The notes beneath the pieces are model-generated. The model saw nothing but the letters and a program-made list of their open reading frames with translations. It did no database searches and had not been told where the DNA came from. 64,000 nucleotides of DNA from Bryoerythrophyllum caledonicum (lineage: Eukaryota > Streptophyta > Bryopsida > Pottiales > Pottiaceae): contig OZ020515.1 of the NCBI GenBank assembly GCA_963971425.1, forward strand, positions 36,408,371 through 36,472,370, in the 5' to 3' direction. The position numbers were made by a program, and so were the translations under genes. Position 1 is the first letter of the stretch. Every line of letters begins with the position of its first letter. Positions 1 to 12,354 of the stretch are shown here, in pieces.

Positions 1-3000
1 TCTTCTTCGTGATCCTCGTCTTCGTGTGCTGGCCCTCTCTTCTTCGTGATCCTCTTCTTCGTATGCTGGTCCTCTCTTCTTCGTGATCCTCTTCTTCGTA
101 TGCTGGTCCTCTCTTCTTTGTGATCCTCGTCTTCGTGTGCTGGTCCTCTCTTCTTCGTGATCCTCTTCTTCGTATGCTGGTCCTCTCTTCTTCGTGATCC
201 TCGTCTTCGTGTGCAAGTCGTCTTCTTCGTGATCCTCGTCTTCGTGTGCTGGCCCTCTTCTTCGTGATCCTCGTCTTCGTATGTTGGCCCTCTTCTTCGT
301 GATCCTCTTCTTCGTACGCTGGTCCTCTCTTCTTCGTGATCCTCGTCTTCGTATGCTGGTCCTCTCTTCTTCGTGATCCTCGTCTTCGTGTGCTGGTCCT
401 CTTCTTCGTGATCCTCGTCTTCGTGTGCTGGCCCTTTTCTTCGTGATCCACTTCTTCGTATGCTGGTCCTCTCTTCTTCGTGATCCTCTTCTTCGAATGC
501 TGGTCCTCTCTTCTTCGTGATCCTCTTCTTCGTATGCTGGTCCTCTTCTTCGTGATACTCGTCTTCGTGTGCTGGTCCTCTCGTCTTTGTGATCCTCGTC
601 TTCGTATGCTGGTCCTCTCTTCTTCGTGATCCTCGTCTTCGTGTGCTGGTCCTCTTCTTCGTGATCCTCGTCTTCGTGTGCTGGCCCTCTCTTCTTCGTG
701 ATCCTCTTCTTTGTATGCTGGTCCTCTCTTCTTTGTGATCCTCTTCTTCGTATGCTGGTCCTCTCTTCTTCGTGATCCTCCTCTTCGTGTGCTGGTCCTC
801 TCTTCTTCGTGATCCTCTTCTTCGTATGCCGGTCCTCTCTTCTTCGTGATCCTCGTCTTCTTATGTTGGTCCTCTCTTCTTTGTGATCCTCGTCTTCGTG
901 TGCAAGTCCTCTTCTTCGTGATCCTCGTCTTCGTGTGCTCGCCCTCTTCTTCGTGATCCTCGTCTTCGTGTGTTGGCCCTCTTCTTCGTGATCCTCTTCT
1001 TCATATGCTGGTCCTCTCTTCTTCGTGATCCTCTTCTTCGTATGCTGGTCCTCTACTTCGTGATCCTCGTCTTCGTGTGCTGGTCCTCTCTTCTTTGTGA
1101 TCCTCTTCTACGTATGCTGGTCCTCTCGTCTTTGTGATCCTCGTCTTCGTATGCTGGTCCTCTCTTCTTCGTGATCCTCGTCTTCGTGTGCTGGACCTCT
1201 TCTTCGTGATCCGCGTCTTCGTGTGCTGGCCCTCTCTTCTTCGTGATCCTTTTCTTTGTATGCTGGTCCTCTCTTCTTCGTGATCCTCTTCTTCGTATGC
1301 TGGTCCTCTCTTCTTCGTGATCCTCCTCTTCGTGTGCTGGTCCTCTCTTCTTTGTGATCCTCTTCTTCGTATGCTGGTCCTCTCTTCTTCGTGATCCTCG
1401 TCTTCGTATGCTGGTCCTCTCTTCTTCGTGATCCTCGTCTTCGTGTGCAAGTCGTCTTCTTCGTGATCCTCGTCTTCGTGTGCTGACCCTCTTCTTCGTG
1501 ATCCTCGTCTTCGTGTGTTGGCCCTCTTCTTCGTGATCCTCTTCTTCGTATGCTGGTCCTCTCTTCTTCGTGATCCTCATCTTCGTATGCTGGTCCTCTC
1601 TTCTTCGTGATCCTCGTCTTCGTGTGCTGGTCCTCTCCTTCGTGATCCTCGTCTTCGTGTGCTGGCCCTCTTCTTCGTGATCCTCGTCTTCGTGTGTTGG
1701 CCCTCTTCTTCGTGATCCACTTCTTCGTATGCTGGTCCTCTCTTCTTCGTGATCCTCTTCTTCGTATGCTGGTCCTCTCTTCTTCGTGATCCTCTTCTTC
1801 GTATGCTGGTCCTCTTCTTCGTGATCCTCGTCTTCGTGTGCTGGTCCTCTCTTCTTTGTGATCCTCTTCTCCGTATGCTGGTCCTCTCGTCTTTGTGATC
1901 CTCGTCTTCGTATGCTGGTCGTCTCTTCTTCGTGATCCTCGTCTTCGTGTGCTTGTCCTCTTCTTCGTGATCCTCGTCTTGGTGTCCTGGCCCTCTCTTC
2001 TTCGTGATCCTCTTCTTCGTATGCTGGTCCTCTCTTCTTCGTGATCCTCTTCTTCGTATGCTGGTCCTCGCTTCTTCGCGATCCTCGTCTTCGTATGCTG
2101 GTCCTCCCTTCTTCGTGATCCTCGTGTTCGTGTGCTAGTCCTCTTCTTCGTGATCCTCGTCTTCGTGTGCTGGCCCTCTTCTTCGTGATCCTCGTCTTCG
2201 TGAGTTGGCCCTCTTCTTCATATGCTGGTCCTCTCTTCTTCGTGATCCTCTTCTTTGTATGCTGGTCCTCTTCTTCGTGATCCTCCTTTTCGTGTGCTGG
2301 TCCTCTCGTCTTTGTGATCCTCGTCTTCGTATGCTGGTCCTCTCTTCTTCGTGATCCTCGTCTTCGTGTGCTGGTCCTCTTCTTCGTGATCCTCGTCTTC
2401 GTGTGCTGGCCCTCTCTTCTTCGTGATCCTCTTCTTCGTATGCTGGTCCTCTCTTCTTCGTGATCCTCTTCTTCGTATGCTGGTCCTCTCTTCTTCGTGA
2501 TCCTCGTCTTCGTGTGCTGGTCCTCTCTTCTTCGTGATCCTCTTCTTCGTATGCTGGTCCTCTCTTCTTCGCGATCCTCCTCTTCGTATGCTGGTCCTCT
2601 CTTCTTCGTGATCCTCGTCTTCGTGTGCTGGTTCTCTTCTTCGTGATCCTCGTCTTCGTGTGTTGGCCCTCTTCTTCGTGATCCTCGTCTTCCTGTGCTG
2701 GCCCTCTCTTCTTCGTGATCCTCTTCTTTGTATGCTGGTCCTCTCTTCTTCGTGATCCTCTTCTTCGTATGCTGGTCCTCTCTTCTTCGTGATCCTCCTC
2801 TTCGTGTGCTGGTCCTCTCTTCATCGTGATCCTCTTCTTCGTATGCCGGTCCTCTCTTCTTCGTGATCCTCGTCTTCGTATGTTGGTCCTCTCTTCTTCG
2901 TGATCCTCGTCTTCGTGTGCAAGTCCTCTTCTTCGTGATCCTCGTCTTCGTGTGCTGGCCCTCTTCTTCGTGATCCTCGTCTTCGTGTGTTGGCACTCTT

Positions 3001-6000
3001 CTTCCTGATCCTCTTCTTCGTATGCTGGTCCTCTCTTCTTCGTGATCCTTTTTTTCGTATGCTGGTCCTCTCTTCTTCGTGATCCTCTTCTTCGTATGCT
3101 GGTCCTCTTCTCCGTGATCCTCGTCTTCGTGTGCTGGTCCTCTCTTCTTTGTGATCCTCTTCTACGTATGCTGGTCCTCTCGTCTTTGTGATCCTCGTCT
3201 TCGTATGCTGGTCCTCTCTTCTTCGTGATCCTCGTCTTCGTGTGCTGGACCTCTTCTTCGTGATCCTCGTCTTCGTGTGCTGGCCCTCTTCTTCGTGATC
3301 CTCGTCTTCGTGTGTTGGCACTCTTCTTCCTGATCCTCTTCTTCGTATGCTGGTCCTCTCTTCTTCGTGATCCTCTTTTTCGTATGCTGGTCCTCTCTTC
3401 TTCGTGATCCTCTTCTTCGTATGCTGGTCCTCTCTTCTTCGTGATCCTCCTCTTCGTGTGCTGGTCCTCTCTTCTTTGTGATCCTCTTCTTCGTATGCTG
3501 GTCCTCTCTTCTTCGTGATCCTCGTCTTCGTATGTTGGTCCTCTCTTCTTCGTGATCCTCGTCTTCGTGTGCAAGTCCTCTTCTTCGTGATCCTCGTCTT
3601 CGTGTGCTGGCCCTCTTCTTCGTCATCCTCGTCTTCGTGTGTTGGCCCTCTTCTTCGTGATCCTCTTCTTCGTATGCTAGTCCTCTCTTCTTCGTGATCC
3701 TCTTCTTCGTATGCTGGTCCTCTCGTCTTTGTGATCCCCGTCTTCGTATGCTTGTCCTCTCTTCTTCGTGATCCTCGTCTTCGTGTGCTGGACCTCTTCT
3801 TCGTGATCCTCTTCTTCGTGTGTTGGCCCTCTCTTCTTCGTGATCCTTTTCTTTGTATGCTGGTCCTCTCTTCTTCGTGATCCTCTTCTTCGTATGCTGG
3901 TCCTCTCTTCTTCGTGATCCTCCTCTTCGTGTGCTGGTCCTCTCTTCTTTGTGATCCTCTTCTTCGTATGCTGGTCCTCTCTTCTTCTTGATCCTCGTCT
4001 TCGTATGTTGGTCCTCTCTTCTTCGTGATCCTCGTCTTTGGTGCAAGTCCTCTTCTTCGTGATCGTCGTCTTCGTGTGCTGGCCCTCTTCTTCGTGATCC
4101 TCGTCTTCGTGTGTTGGCCCTCTTCTTCGTGATCCTCTTCTTCGTATGCTTGTCCTCTCTTCTTCGTGATCCTCGTCTTCGTGTGCTGGACCTCTTCTTC
4201 GTGATCCTCGTCTTCGTGTGCTGGCCCTCTCTTCTTCGTGATCCTTTTCTTTGTATGCTGGTCCTCTCTTCTTCGTGATCCTCTTCTTCGTATGCTGGTC
4301 CTCTCTTCTTCGTGATCCTCCTCTTCGTGTACTGGTCCTCTCTTCTTTGTGATCCTCTTCTTCGTATGCTGGTCCTCTCTTCTTCGTGATCCTCGTCTTC
4401 GTATGTTGGTCCTCTCTTCTTCGTGATCCTCGTCTTCGTGTGCAAGTCCTCTTCTTCGTGATCCTCGTCTTCGTGTGCTGGCCCTCTTCTTCGTGATCCT
4501 CGTCTTCGTGTGTTGGCCCTCTTCTTCGTGATCCTCTTCTTCGTATGCTGGTCCTCTCTTCTTCGTGATCCTCTTCTTCGTATGCTGGTCCTCTCTTCTT
4601 CGTGATCCTCGTCTTCGTGTGCTGGTCCTCTCTTCTTCGTGATCCTCTTCTTCGTATGCTGGTCCTCTCTTCTTCGCGATCCACGTCTTCGTATGCTGGT
4701 CCTCCCTTCTTCGTGATCCTCGTGTTCGTGTGCTGGTCCTCTTCTTCGTGATCCTCGTCTTTGTGTGCTGGCCCTCTTCTTCGTGATCCTCGTCTTCGTG
4801 TGTTGGCCCTCTTCTTCGTGATCCTCTTCTTCATATGCTGGTCCTCTCTTCTTCGTGATCCTCTTCTTCGTATGCTGGTCCTCTCTTCTTCGTGATCCTC
4901 CTCTTCGTGTGCCGGTCCTCTCTTCTTCGTTATCCTCTTCTTCGTATGCCGGTCCTCTCTTCTTCGTGATCCTCGTCTTCGTATGTTGGTCCTCTCTTCT
5001 TCGTGATCCTCGTCTTCGTGTGCAAGTCCTCTTCTTCGTGATCCTCGTCTTCGTGTGCTGGCCCTCTTCTTCGTGATACTCGTCTTCGTGTGTTGGCCCT
5101 CTTCTTCCTGATCCTCTTCTTCGTATGCTGGTCCTCTCTTCTTCGTGATCCTCATCTTCGTATGCTGGTCCTCTCTTCTTTGTGATCCTCTTCTTCGTAT
5201 GCTGGTCCTCTTCTTCGTGATCCTCGTCTTCGTGTGCTGGTCCTCTCTTCTTTGTGATCCTCTTCTACGTATGCTGGTCCTCTCTTCTTCGTGATCCTCG
5301 TCTTCGTATGTTGGTCCTCTCTTCTTCGTGATCCTCGTCTTCGTGTGCAAGTCCTCTTCTTCGTGATCCTCGTCTTCGTGTGCTGGCCCTCTTCTTCGTG
5401 ATCCTCGTCTTCGTGTGTTGGCCCTCTTCTTCGTGATCCTCTTCTTCGTATGCTGGTCCTCTCTTCTTCGTGATCCTCTTCTTCGTATCCTGGTCCTCTT
5501 CTTCGTGATCCTCGTCTTCGTGTGCTGGTCCTCTCTTCTTTGTGATCCTCTTCTTCGTATGCTGGTCCTCTCGTCTTTGTGATCCTCGTCTTCGTATGCT
5601 GGTCCTCTCTTCTTCGTGATCCTCGTCTTCGTGTGCTGGTCCTCTTCTTCGTGATCCTCGTCTTGGTGTCCTGGCCCTCTCTTCTTCGTGATCCTCTTCT
5701 TCGTATGCTGGTCCTCTCTTCTTCGTGATCCTCTTCTTCGTATGCTGGTCCTCTCTTCTTCGTGATCCTCGTCTTCGTGTGCTGGTCCTCTCTTCTTTGT
5801 GATCCTCGTCTTCGTGTGTTGGCGCTCTTCTTCGTGATCCTCTTCTTCATATGCTGGTCCTCTCTTCTTCGTGATCCTCTTCTTCGTATGCTGGTCCTCT
5901 CTTCTTCGTGATCCTCTTCTTGGTATGCCGGTCCTCTTCTTCGTGATCCTCGTCTTCGTGTGCTGGTCCTCTCTTCTTTGTGATCCTCTTCTACGTATGC

Positions 6001-8126
6001 TGGTCTTCTCCTCTTTGTGATCCTCGTCTTCGTATGCTGGTCCTCTCTTCTTCGTGATCCTCGTCTTCGTGTGCTGGACCTCTTCTTCGTGATCCTCGTC
6101 TTCGTGTGCTGGCCCTCTCTTCTTCGTGATCCTTTTCTTTGTATGCTGGTCCTCTCTTCTTCGTGATCCTCTTCTTCGTATGCTGGTCCTCTCTTCTTCG
6201 TGATCCTCCTCTTCGTGTGTTGGTCCTCTCTTCTTTGTGATCCTCTTCTTCGTATGCTGGTCCTCTCTTCTTCGTGATCCTCGTCTTCGTATGCTGGTCC
6301 TCTCTTCTTCGTGATCCTCGTCTTCGTGTGCAAGTCGTCTTCTTCGTGATCCTCGTCTTCGTGTGCTGGCCCTCTTCTTCGTGATCCTCGTCTTCGTGTC
6401 TTGGCCCTCTTCTTCCTGATCCTCTTCTTCGTATGCTGGTCCTCTCTTCTTCGTGATCCTCTTCTTCATATGCTGGTCCTCTTCTTCGTGATCTTCTTCT
6501 TCGTGTGCTGGTCCTCTCTTCTTTGTGATCCTCTTCTTCGTATGCTGGTCCTCTCTTCTTCGTGATCCTCTTCTTCATATGCTGGTCCTCTTCTTCGTGA
6601 TCTTCTTCTTCGTGTGCTGGTCCTCTCTTCTTTGTGATCCTCTTCTTCGTATGCTGGTCCTCTCGTCTTTGTGATCCTCGTCTTCGTATGCAGGTCCTCT
6701 CTTCTTCGTGATCCTCGTCTTCGTGTGCAAGTCCTCTTCTTCGTGATCCTCGTCTTCGTATGCTGGCCGTCTTCTTCGTGATCCTCGTCTTCGTGTGTTG
6801 GTCCTCTTCTTCGTGATCTTCTTCTTCGTATGCTGGTCCTCTCTTCTTCGTGATCCTCTTCTTCGTATGTTGGTCCTCTCTTCTTCGTGATCCTCTTCTT
6901 CGTATGCTGGCCCTCTTCTTCGTGATGCTCGTCTTCGTGTGCTGGTCCTCTCTTCTTTGTGATCCTCTTCTTCGTATGCTGGTCCTCTCGTCTTTGTGAT
7001 CCTCGTCTTCGTATGCTGGTCCTCTCTTCTTCGTGATCCTCGTCTTCGTGTGCTGGTCCTCTTCTTCGTGATCCTCGTCTTCGTGTGCTGGCCCTCTCTT
7101 CTTCGTGATCCTCTTCTTCGTATGCTGGTCCTCTCTTCTTCTTGATCCTCTTCTTCGTATGCTGGTCCTCTCTTCTTCGTGATCCTCGTCTTCATGTGCT
7201 GGTCCTCTCTTCTTCGTGATCCTCTTCTTCGTATGCTGGTCCTCTCTTCTTCGTGATCCTCGTCTTCGTATGCTGGTCCTCTCTTCTTCATGATCCTCGT
7301 CTTCGTGTGCTGGTCCTCTTCTTCGTGTGCTGGCCCTCTTCTTCGTGATCCTCGTCTTCGTGTGTTGGCCCTTTTCTTCGTGATCCTCTTCTTCGTATGC
7401 TGGTCCTCTTCTTCGTGATCCTCGTCTTCGTGTGTTGGTCCTCTCTTCTTTGTGATCCTCTTCTTCGTATGCTGGTCCTCTCGTCTTTGTGATCCTCGTC
7501 TTCGTATGCTGGTCCTCTTCTTCGTGATCCTCGTCTTCGTGTGCTGGTCCTCTCGTCTTTGTGATCCTCGTCTTCGTATGCTGGTCGTCTCTTCTTCGTG
7601 ATCCTCGTCTTCGTGTGCTGGTCCTCTTCTTCGTGATCCTCGTCTTCGTATGCTGGCCCTCTTCTTTGTGATCCTCGTCTTCGTGTGTTGGCCCTCTTCT
7701 TCGTGATCCTCTTCTTCGTATGCTGGTCCTCTCTTCTTCGTGATCCTCTTCTTCGTATGATGGTCCTCTCTTCTTCGTGATCCTCTTCTTCGTATGCTGG
7801 TCCTCTCTTCTTCGTGATCCTCGTCTTCGTGTGCTGGTCCTCTCTTCTTCGTGATCCTCGTCTTCGTGTGCTGGTCCTCTCTTCTTCGTGATCCTCTTCT
7901 TCATATGTTGGTCCTTTCTTCTTCGTGATCCTCTTCTTCATATGCTGGTCCTCTCTTCTTGGTGATCCTCTTCTTCGTATGCTGGTCCTCTCTTCTTGGT
8001 GATCCGCTTCTTCGTATGCTGGTCCTCTCTTCTTCGTGATCCTCGTCTTCGTGTGCTGGCCCTCTTCTTCGTGATCCTCTTCTTCGTGTGGTGGCCCTCT
8101 TCTTCGTGATCCTCGTCTTCGTGTAA
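1..8126. repeat. Giant 35/37-bp minisatellite array
   Basis: About 225 tandem copies of a pyrimidine-rich unit, in a 37-bp form (CTGGTCCTCTCTTCTTCGTG then ATCCTCKTCTTCGTRTG) and a 35-bp form lacking one CT. The array runs from the window edge to about 8126. The - strand is almost free of stops in all frames, so long - strand reading frames (up to 930 codons at 3677-6469) overlap one another. Because 37 is 1 mod 3, three units give a 37-residue cycle read as three blocks (HTKTRITKKR, GPAYEEEDHEEER, TSIRRRGSRRRED), whichever frame is entered. The predicted protein would be almost only charged residues, with no recognisable domain. I regard the frames as a by-product of the repeat, not genes. 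Sequence just right of the array is LTR-like, and the array lies where a related element at 58640-59700 has another tandem array. Confidence 0.97.
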
Positions 8127-8927
8127 CTTGCAATTCCAGTGGCCGGGGCTTCTGGCTCTTTGTCCTCAGTTCCTCTACTCGCACCCCTCTCTACATTCCT
8201 CACACAAAAACGAATGCGACCCCTCCAGGGGTAACCCCCTAGTCAATTGTTCTCCTTGAGTTCCCAAGGAAGTTCCCCGCCGCCTTTGGCCTTCTTCCAT
8301 TAATGGCTTCTTTCTTACAAAGCCTATTTAACCTACATCTACTAATTCCGTGCCACCCTTGCATTTACCAAGAGTGGGTGTCCCACTAACCAAGGAATAT
8401 CTAAATCTAAACATTAACTCCACGCCACATGGGTGTGCATGATCTCCAATAAGTGAGCCATTAAGTTAATTCCAAGGTTGCTAAATCGATTAATCTACCT
8501 AGATGGACCTTCCCTTGCTTGGGGTAAGGATTAAGTTACCAAGTGATTGTGAGGGAGGTTCCCACTTCTTTTGGCCCCCTTTTTTCTATTTTTTTTTTCT
8601 CTACTTCGCCTAATTTTCCCCCCGTGGTTTTCTCCACCACTTACTTTCTTCCTCTCCTATTGTTCTTGCTTTTGTTTTCTTTTTTCCCTCTTTAGTCTTC
8701 TCTTCATTTTTTCCTTCCCTATTTATTTGTTTTTGGTTAACTTGGTAAAATCCGAGGTCGCCATGAAGTGGCTCCCATTCAAGGAATTAGTGAACGGAAA
8801 GGCCAATTGGCCATGTTGATCCAAAATCATGGGTTAATCCTATTGGATCTCCCACTTCAACTACTAGTTGACCCTAACACAATTGATGTGCGGTCCATTC
8901 ATCCTCGGGAGCCGTTTTGGCGGCTCA
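8127..8927 (-). mobile_element. LTR-derived segment, relative of the 3' LTR at 58.6-60.5 kb
   Basis: This stretch aligns collinearly with 59700-60538. Shared blocks include the run around GTGGGTGTCCCACTAACCAA, the GTGTGCATGATCTC block, a long T/C-rich tract, a GTGGCTCCCA block and the final GCGGCTCACA. It ends at 8927 in CA, directly against copy A of the FCP1-like gene, as expected for the outer end of a - strand LTR. No coding sequence is evident; small + strand frames at 8571-8819 and 8768-9052 are repeat sequence plus the first few codons of copy A. The other edge merges into the minisatellite, so the LTR is either very long or was enlarged by array growth. Confidence 0.7.
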
Positions 8928-8930
8928 CAG

Positions 8931-10560
8931 TCGGAGACGAAATGCTGCAAGACCATGAAGTTCTCGAGGTACTCTTCCAACACTTTTCACACTCCACTCT
9001 CCCCTCCATGACGTCTCCCCCCGTTTGCCTCTTTCATTCTACATTTTGTTGAGCCGTCGTTGTCAATGAATCTATAGTAATATTGTTCGTTCTCCTGGCG
9101 TTTCCGAACCAGGTCTGGGAGGCATCAATAAGTGGTGCCAATAATCTAGAAGAAATACCTAGAGTCCTATCAGATTTTGAGGGCAGGTGGTTGAATGTTG
9201 TGCTGGACCTCAATGGGATTGTCTGCACGTGTGAGCCTTCGTGGCAGGCCATGGGATCTAGGAACTTTGACTCGTCCATTCACTCGGCTTCGCATCCGGC
9301 CGAAGTAGGCCCTAAGCTAGTCCGAGTGCGCCCTGGTTGTGCTGAATTCCTCACGAGGTTGTCTAAGATTGCCATCATTACGATCTGGAGTTTGATGATG
9401 GAATCCACAACACGTCAGATATGTCTCAGAATCTTCGCTCTTAATGCCGTTGGAAACGCTTAGATGCTTGTTATACTTTAGGTTGGATAGAGCTAAACTG
9501 TATTGATTGACTGAAGCTCTATTTTGTAAATTTTGTTGGACTATTTTTCATGTGTATATTTTTTTGATAAATGAAACCGAGATGTTTCACCACTTTGTTT
9601 GTTGTGGGGAATGGATACCTACCGCTGATGGAATGTCGTTCTGTTTTGAATGATTAGAGTTTTCCTCTATTGTTCTGAGATATGTGAGCGTCACTTTTGT
9701 TGAAAATTCTACAGGACTGTGACTGTCGTGCTTCCGTGGATTCTTTGTTGGGCCCAGAGGAGTTCTCCCTTTCCCTTCGGAGTAAAGGGTTCTTGTTGTA
9801 CTCTGCTGCAACCGCGCAGTCAACCATGGATTATTCGACCATGGCAGTGGACAACGGAGTTGTCGAAAGCCCTATTGCACGGGAGCCAGTTCATGAAAAG
9901 GACAACTCACCTTTGCCGCAATGGCCTCGTTCAGTTCCAGGGTCCCCGTGTCTAAATCCGGATAATTGTACTCCTGCAAAGCGTACTCTCTATAACGGTT
10001 TAGGGGATGCTACTTCCCAACGCTCGCTCAAGGTGCGTGATATGTTGACCTCCAAGTTATTACACTATTGAGTCGTTTTGGCCTAGGCAATTTTTGTTTG
10101 TTGTTGAGCTACATTGTACTCATGTAGTTTTGGTTCATTTGATTTTGTTTTTATTCGTTGGATGGTAAATGTTGTCTATGGATCTTCCCTTCTACAGTTT
10201 AGCTCCATTCAACCTAAAGTGTGCTAGGATGGATCTTATTGATAAAATTTTCATGTGTGATGTATAGGAGTATTCGATCTAAAGTATATTTGTTTGGATT
10301 GTGTGTGGCACCTATTGTACAGGAACCATCTGGCAAATTTCTCCGCCCCCGTATTCTCTCAGGAAATGCTGCTTGAGACAAATGTTCTCCTTCCCCCACG
10401 CGTCGACACTCGCTACCCAAATCAAACAGTGACGAGGTGCGTAGGCGGGGTTTGCAGCGTCTTCTAGAGAGTCCATTAATGCAAGAGAATGGTACAACAT
10501 GGACAAGGCAACATCAGAGGGCTTTTTTGAGGTCGCGTATAGAGGCTTATGGCGGAACTC
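8931..10560 (+). pseudogene. Truncated FCP1-like gene, copy A
   Basis: A + strand paralogue of the 3' half of the gene at 49084-46836. Exon pieces are 8931-8968 (ends MLQDHEVLE, then GT), 9113-9463 (after CCGAACCAG), 9715-10032 (after TTCTACAG, donor GTGCGTG) and 10323-10560 (after TTGTACAG). The second exon holds FCP1/HAD motif I as VVLDLNGIVC, but about 400 bp following the residues TTRQIC are missing compared with copy B, removing the IDDSP motif. The last exon has TGA at 10374-10376 where copy B has AGA. The 5' half is lost at the LTR junction near 8930, and the last exon is interrupted at 10561 by the gypsy element. Not expected to make a working phosphatase. Confidence 0.85.
9475..9500. 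repeat. Degenerate palindrome (family 1) downstream of copy A exon
   Basis: A diverged member of the family centred on TTTAGCTC...GAGCTAAA, here CTTTAGGTTGGATAGAGCTA and following bases. Copy B has the counterpart at 47861-47888, so the palindrome was present before the duplication. A second diverged copy lies at about 10195-10223 in the following intron, with its counterpart near 47145-47171. Confidence 0.6.
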
Positions 10561-10561
10561 C

Positions 10562-12338
10562 TGAAAGGTTTTAAAACTTGGGTCGACTTACAAAACACCC
10601 AGTCTACACCCACCTTTAGGTTCGTTCTAGGGGATGATCTGGCGTCTAGACTTAGGTAGTTATCTCTAATTCCACTAATATATGTGTCAATTGTTGTTTG
10701 CTTTAAGGTTTTGAAGGTAAAAGTGTATCTATAACCTACACTCTTAAGGATTTTTACTTATTACTCTTATTCCCGCAAGCATGTGCAATTATGACGTGAG
10801 CCTTGCTCATTGTCATTATTCTGTGAAGTGCCCATCGACTTCTAACCTATACCCTCATGGGTAAATGGATTCTATTTATTTTCATGCTCATTGCCAATTC
10901 CTTAATTAGTTCAAGTTAATAAATCACAATCTAACCTCTAGCAACGAGCTCCAAGCTTCCTTATGTCTTCACTTTATACTTCTCGTCATCATACCTTTAA
11001 ACCACAAGTTAAAGCACAAACAACACACAAGGAATAATGAACACTATTCTTAAAGATTCAAAGTATTAAGTCTAATTCTTGACTCAATTAACTAGATGCT
11101 CTATTATCTCTTTTAATTAGACTTTCTATATTTTGAATATTTCTTTATATCAAACTTTTATTCCTTTGTTAATTCTAACTTACTTACTACACTATTATCC
11201 TTCATATACTCTTACAATTTCTAAGGATATTCTTGTAATATAAGTTTTGATCAATTCTACTACTTAGCTAGTCTTAAAGATTAACTTTAAACACAATTAG
11301 ACTCTTGATCTACAATTTATAATGTAATTACTTGACTCACAAGTCAATGTAATTTCCACATTATGTGATCAACTCAACCATGTGTTGATCAAACATTAAT
11401 AATCAAAATTATTAATTCACAAATTAATATTGCGTTTGTAATTGAAACTTCAATTCTCATGAATTCCAATTCCAACGATTCTAAATCACAACTTCAAACA
11501 AACATTAGTACATCATATACATAATGCATTCTATCAAAATTAATTATAAGCAATTTAAAATTAATTTTATTCTCAATTGCAATTAATTTTACTTCATTTT
11601 TATGCATCAATGATTCAATTGTCTTGCATATTTTTTGTTTCTATATTTATTTTATTTAATTTTTATTATTTTTTTACAATTTGTTCACAAATTGGTACTG
11701 TAGCTATTCAATTTCTACTCTAACCAATTTCACTTCCAAAATTCACAAATTTAATTTGTTTATTATAAATTCTATTCTAGTGAATTTTGTAATCTCATTA
11801 CAATTCTTCTTCACATTTAACTTCCACAATTCATAATTTTGAATTTAATTCCTTTACTCAATGTGTCTTATTACACATGAACAATTTCACACAATAATTA
11901 CAATTATGTAGCTAGCAACTCGTAGACTTACACATAATTCAATAATTTAATATATTTCACACAAATTTCTTACAAATCACATGTAAGAATTCTTACTAGC
12001 TTCAATCCAAGCTAGGACTCACATAATTTTCTTCAAATGTGGTGTGATCATCATCACTTTCTATTCACTTATACTATCTAATTTATGAAAAGGTACCCCT
12101 TTTCCTAATGACTTTTCCTATCACAACTTTGGTTTAATTTCAAAACCTTTTCATATCATTAGGAGTTATGTCCTTTCTTTGTACCTTTCTAATTCTCTCT
12201 TCTATTTACTTTAGTCATTTCTATTTATTTTTTAATTTACTTCTACTTTTACTTTTTCTTTATTCTTTTGAAGTTGTTTTTATAGCTTTTGAGCTCTAAT
12301 TTTTTGAAATTTAACAACTTTATCATTTTGGCTCTACA
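10562..12338 (-). repeat. 3' LTR of the gypsy element
   Basis: Runs TGAAAGGTTTTAAAACTTGG ... TTTGGCTCTACA on the + strand. Same length as the right LTR with no indels noticed. Differences seen include three in the first 100 bp and two near 11755-11770. Strongly AT-rich in the interior. No ORF of note. Confidence 0.95.
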
Positions 12339-12340
12339 TA

Positions 12341-12354
12341 GCCCTCTTCTTTAA
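12341..12354 (-). other. Polypurine tract for plus-strand priming
   Basis: On the - strand this reads TTAAAGAAGAGGGC and lies two bases from the 3' LTR start, the position required of a PPT. A very similar purine run lies at about 21667-21681, just after the integrase stop. Confidence 0.7.

Noticed and set aside
1053..7904. Long - strand reading frames (up to 930 codons) in the minisatellite
   Set aside because: Stop-free because of the repeat unit itself; several overlapping frames give the same charged cycle, with no domain and no unique sequence.
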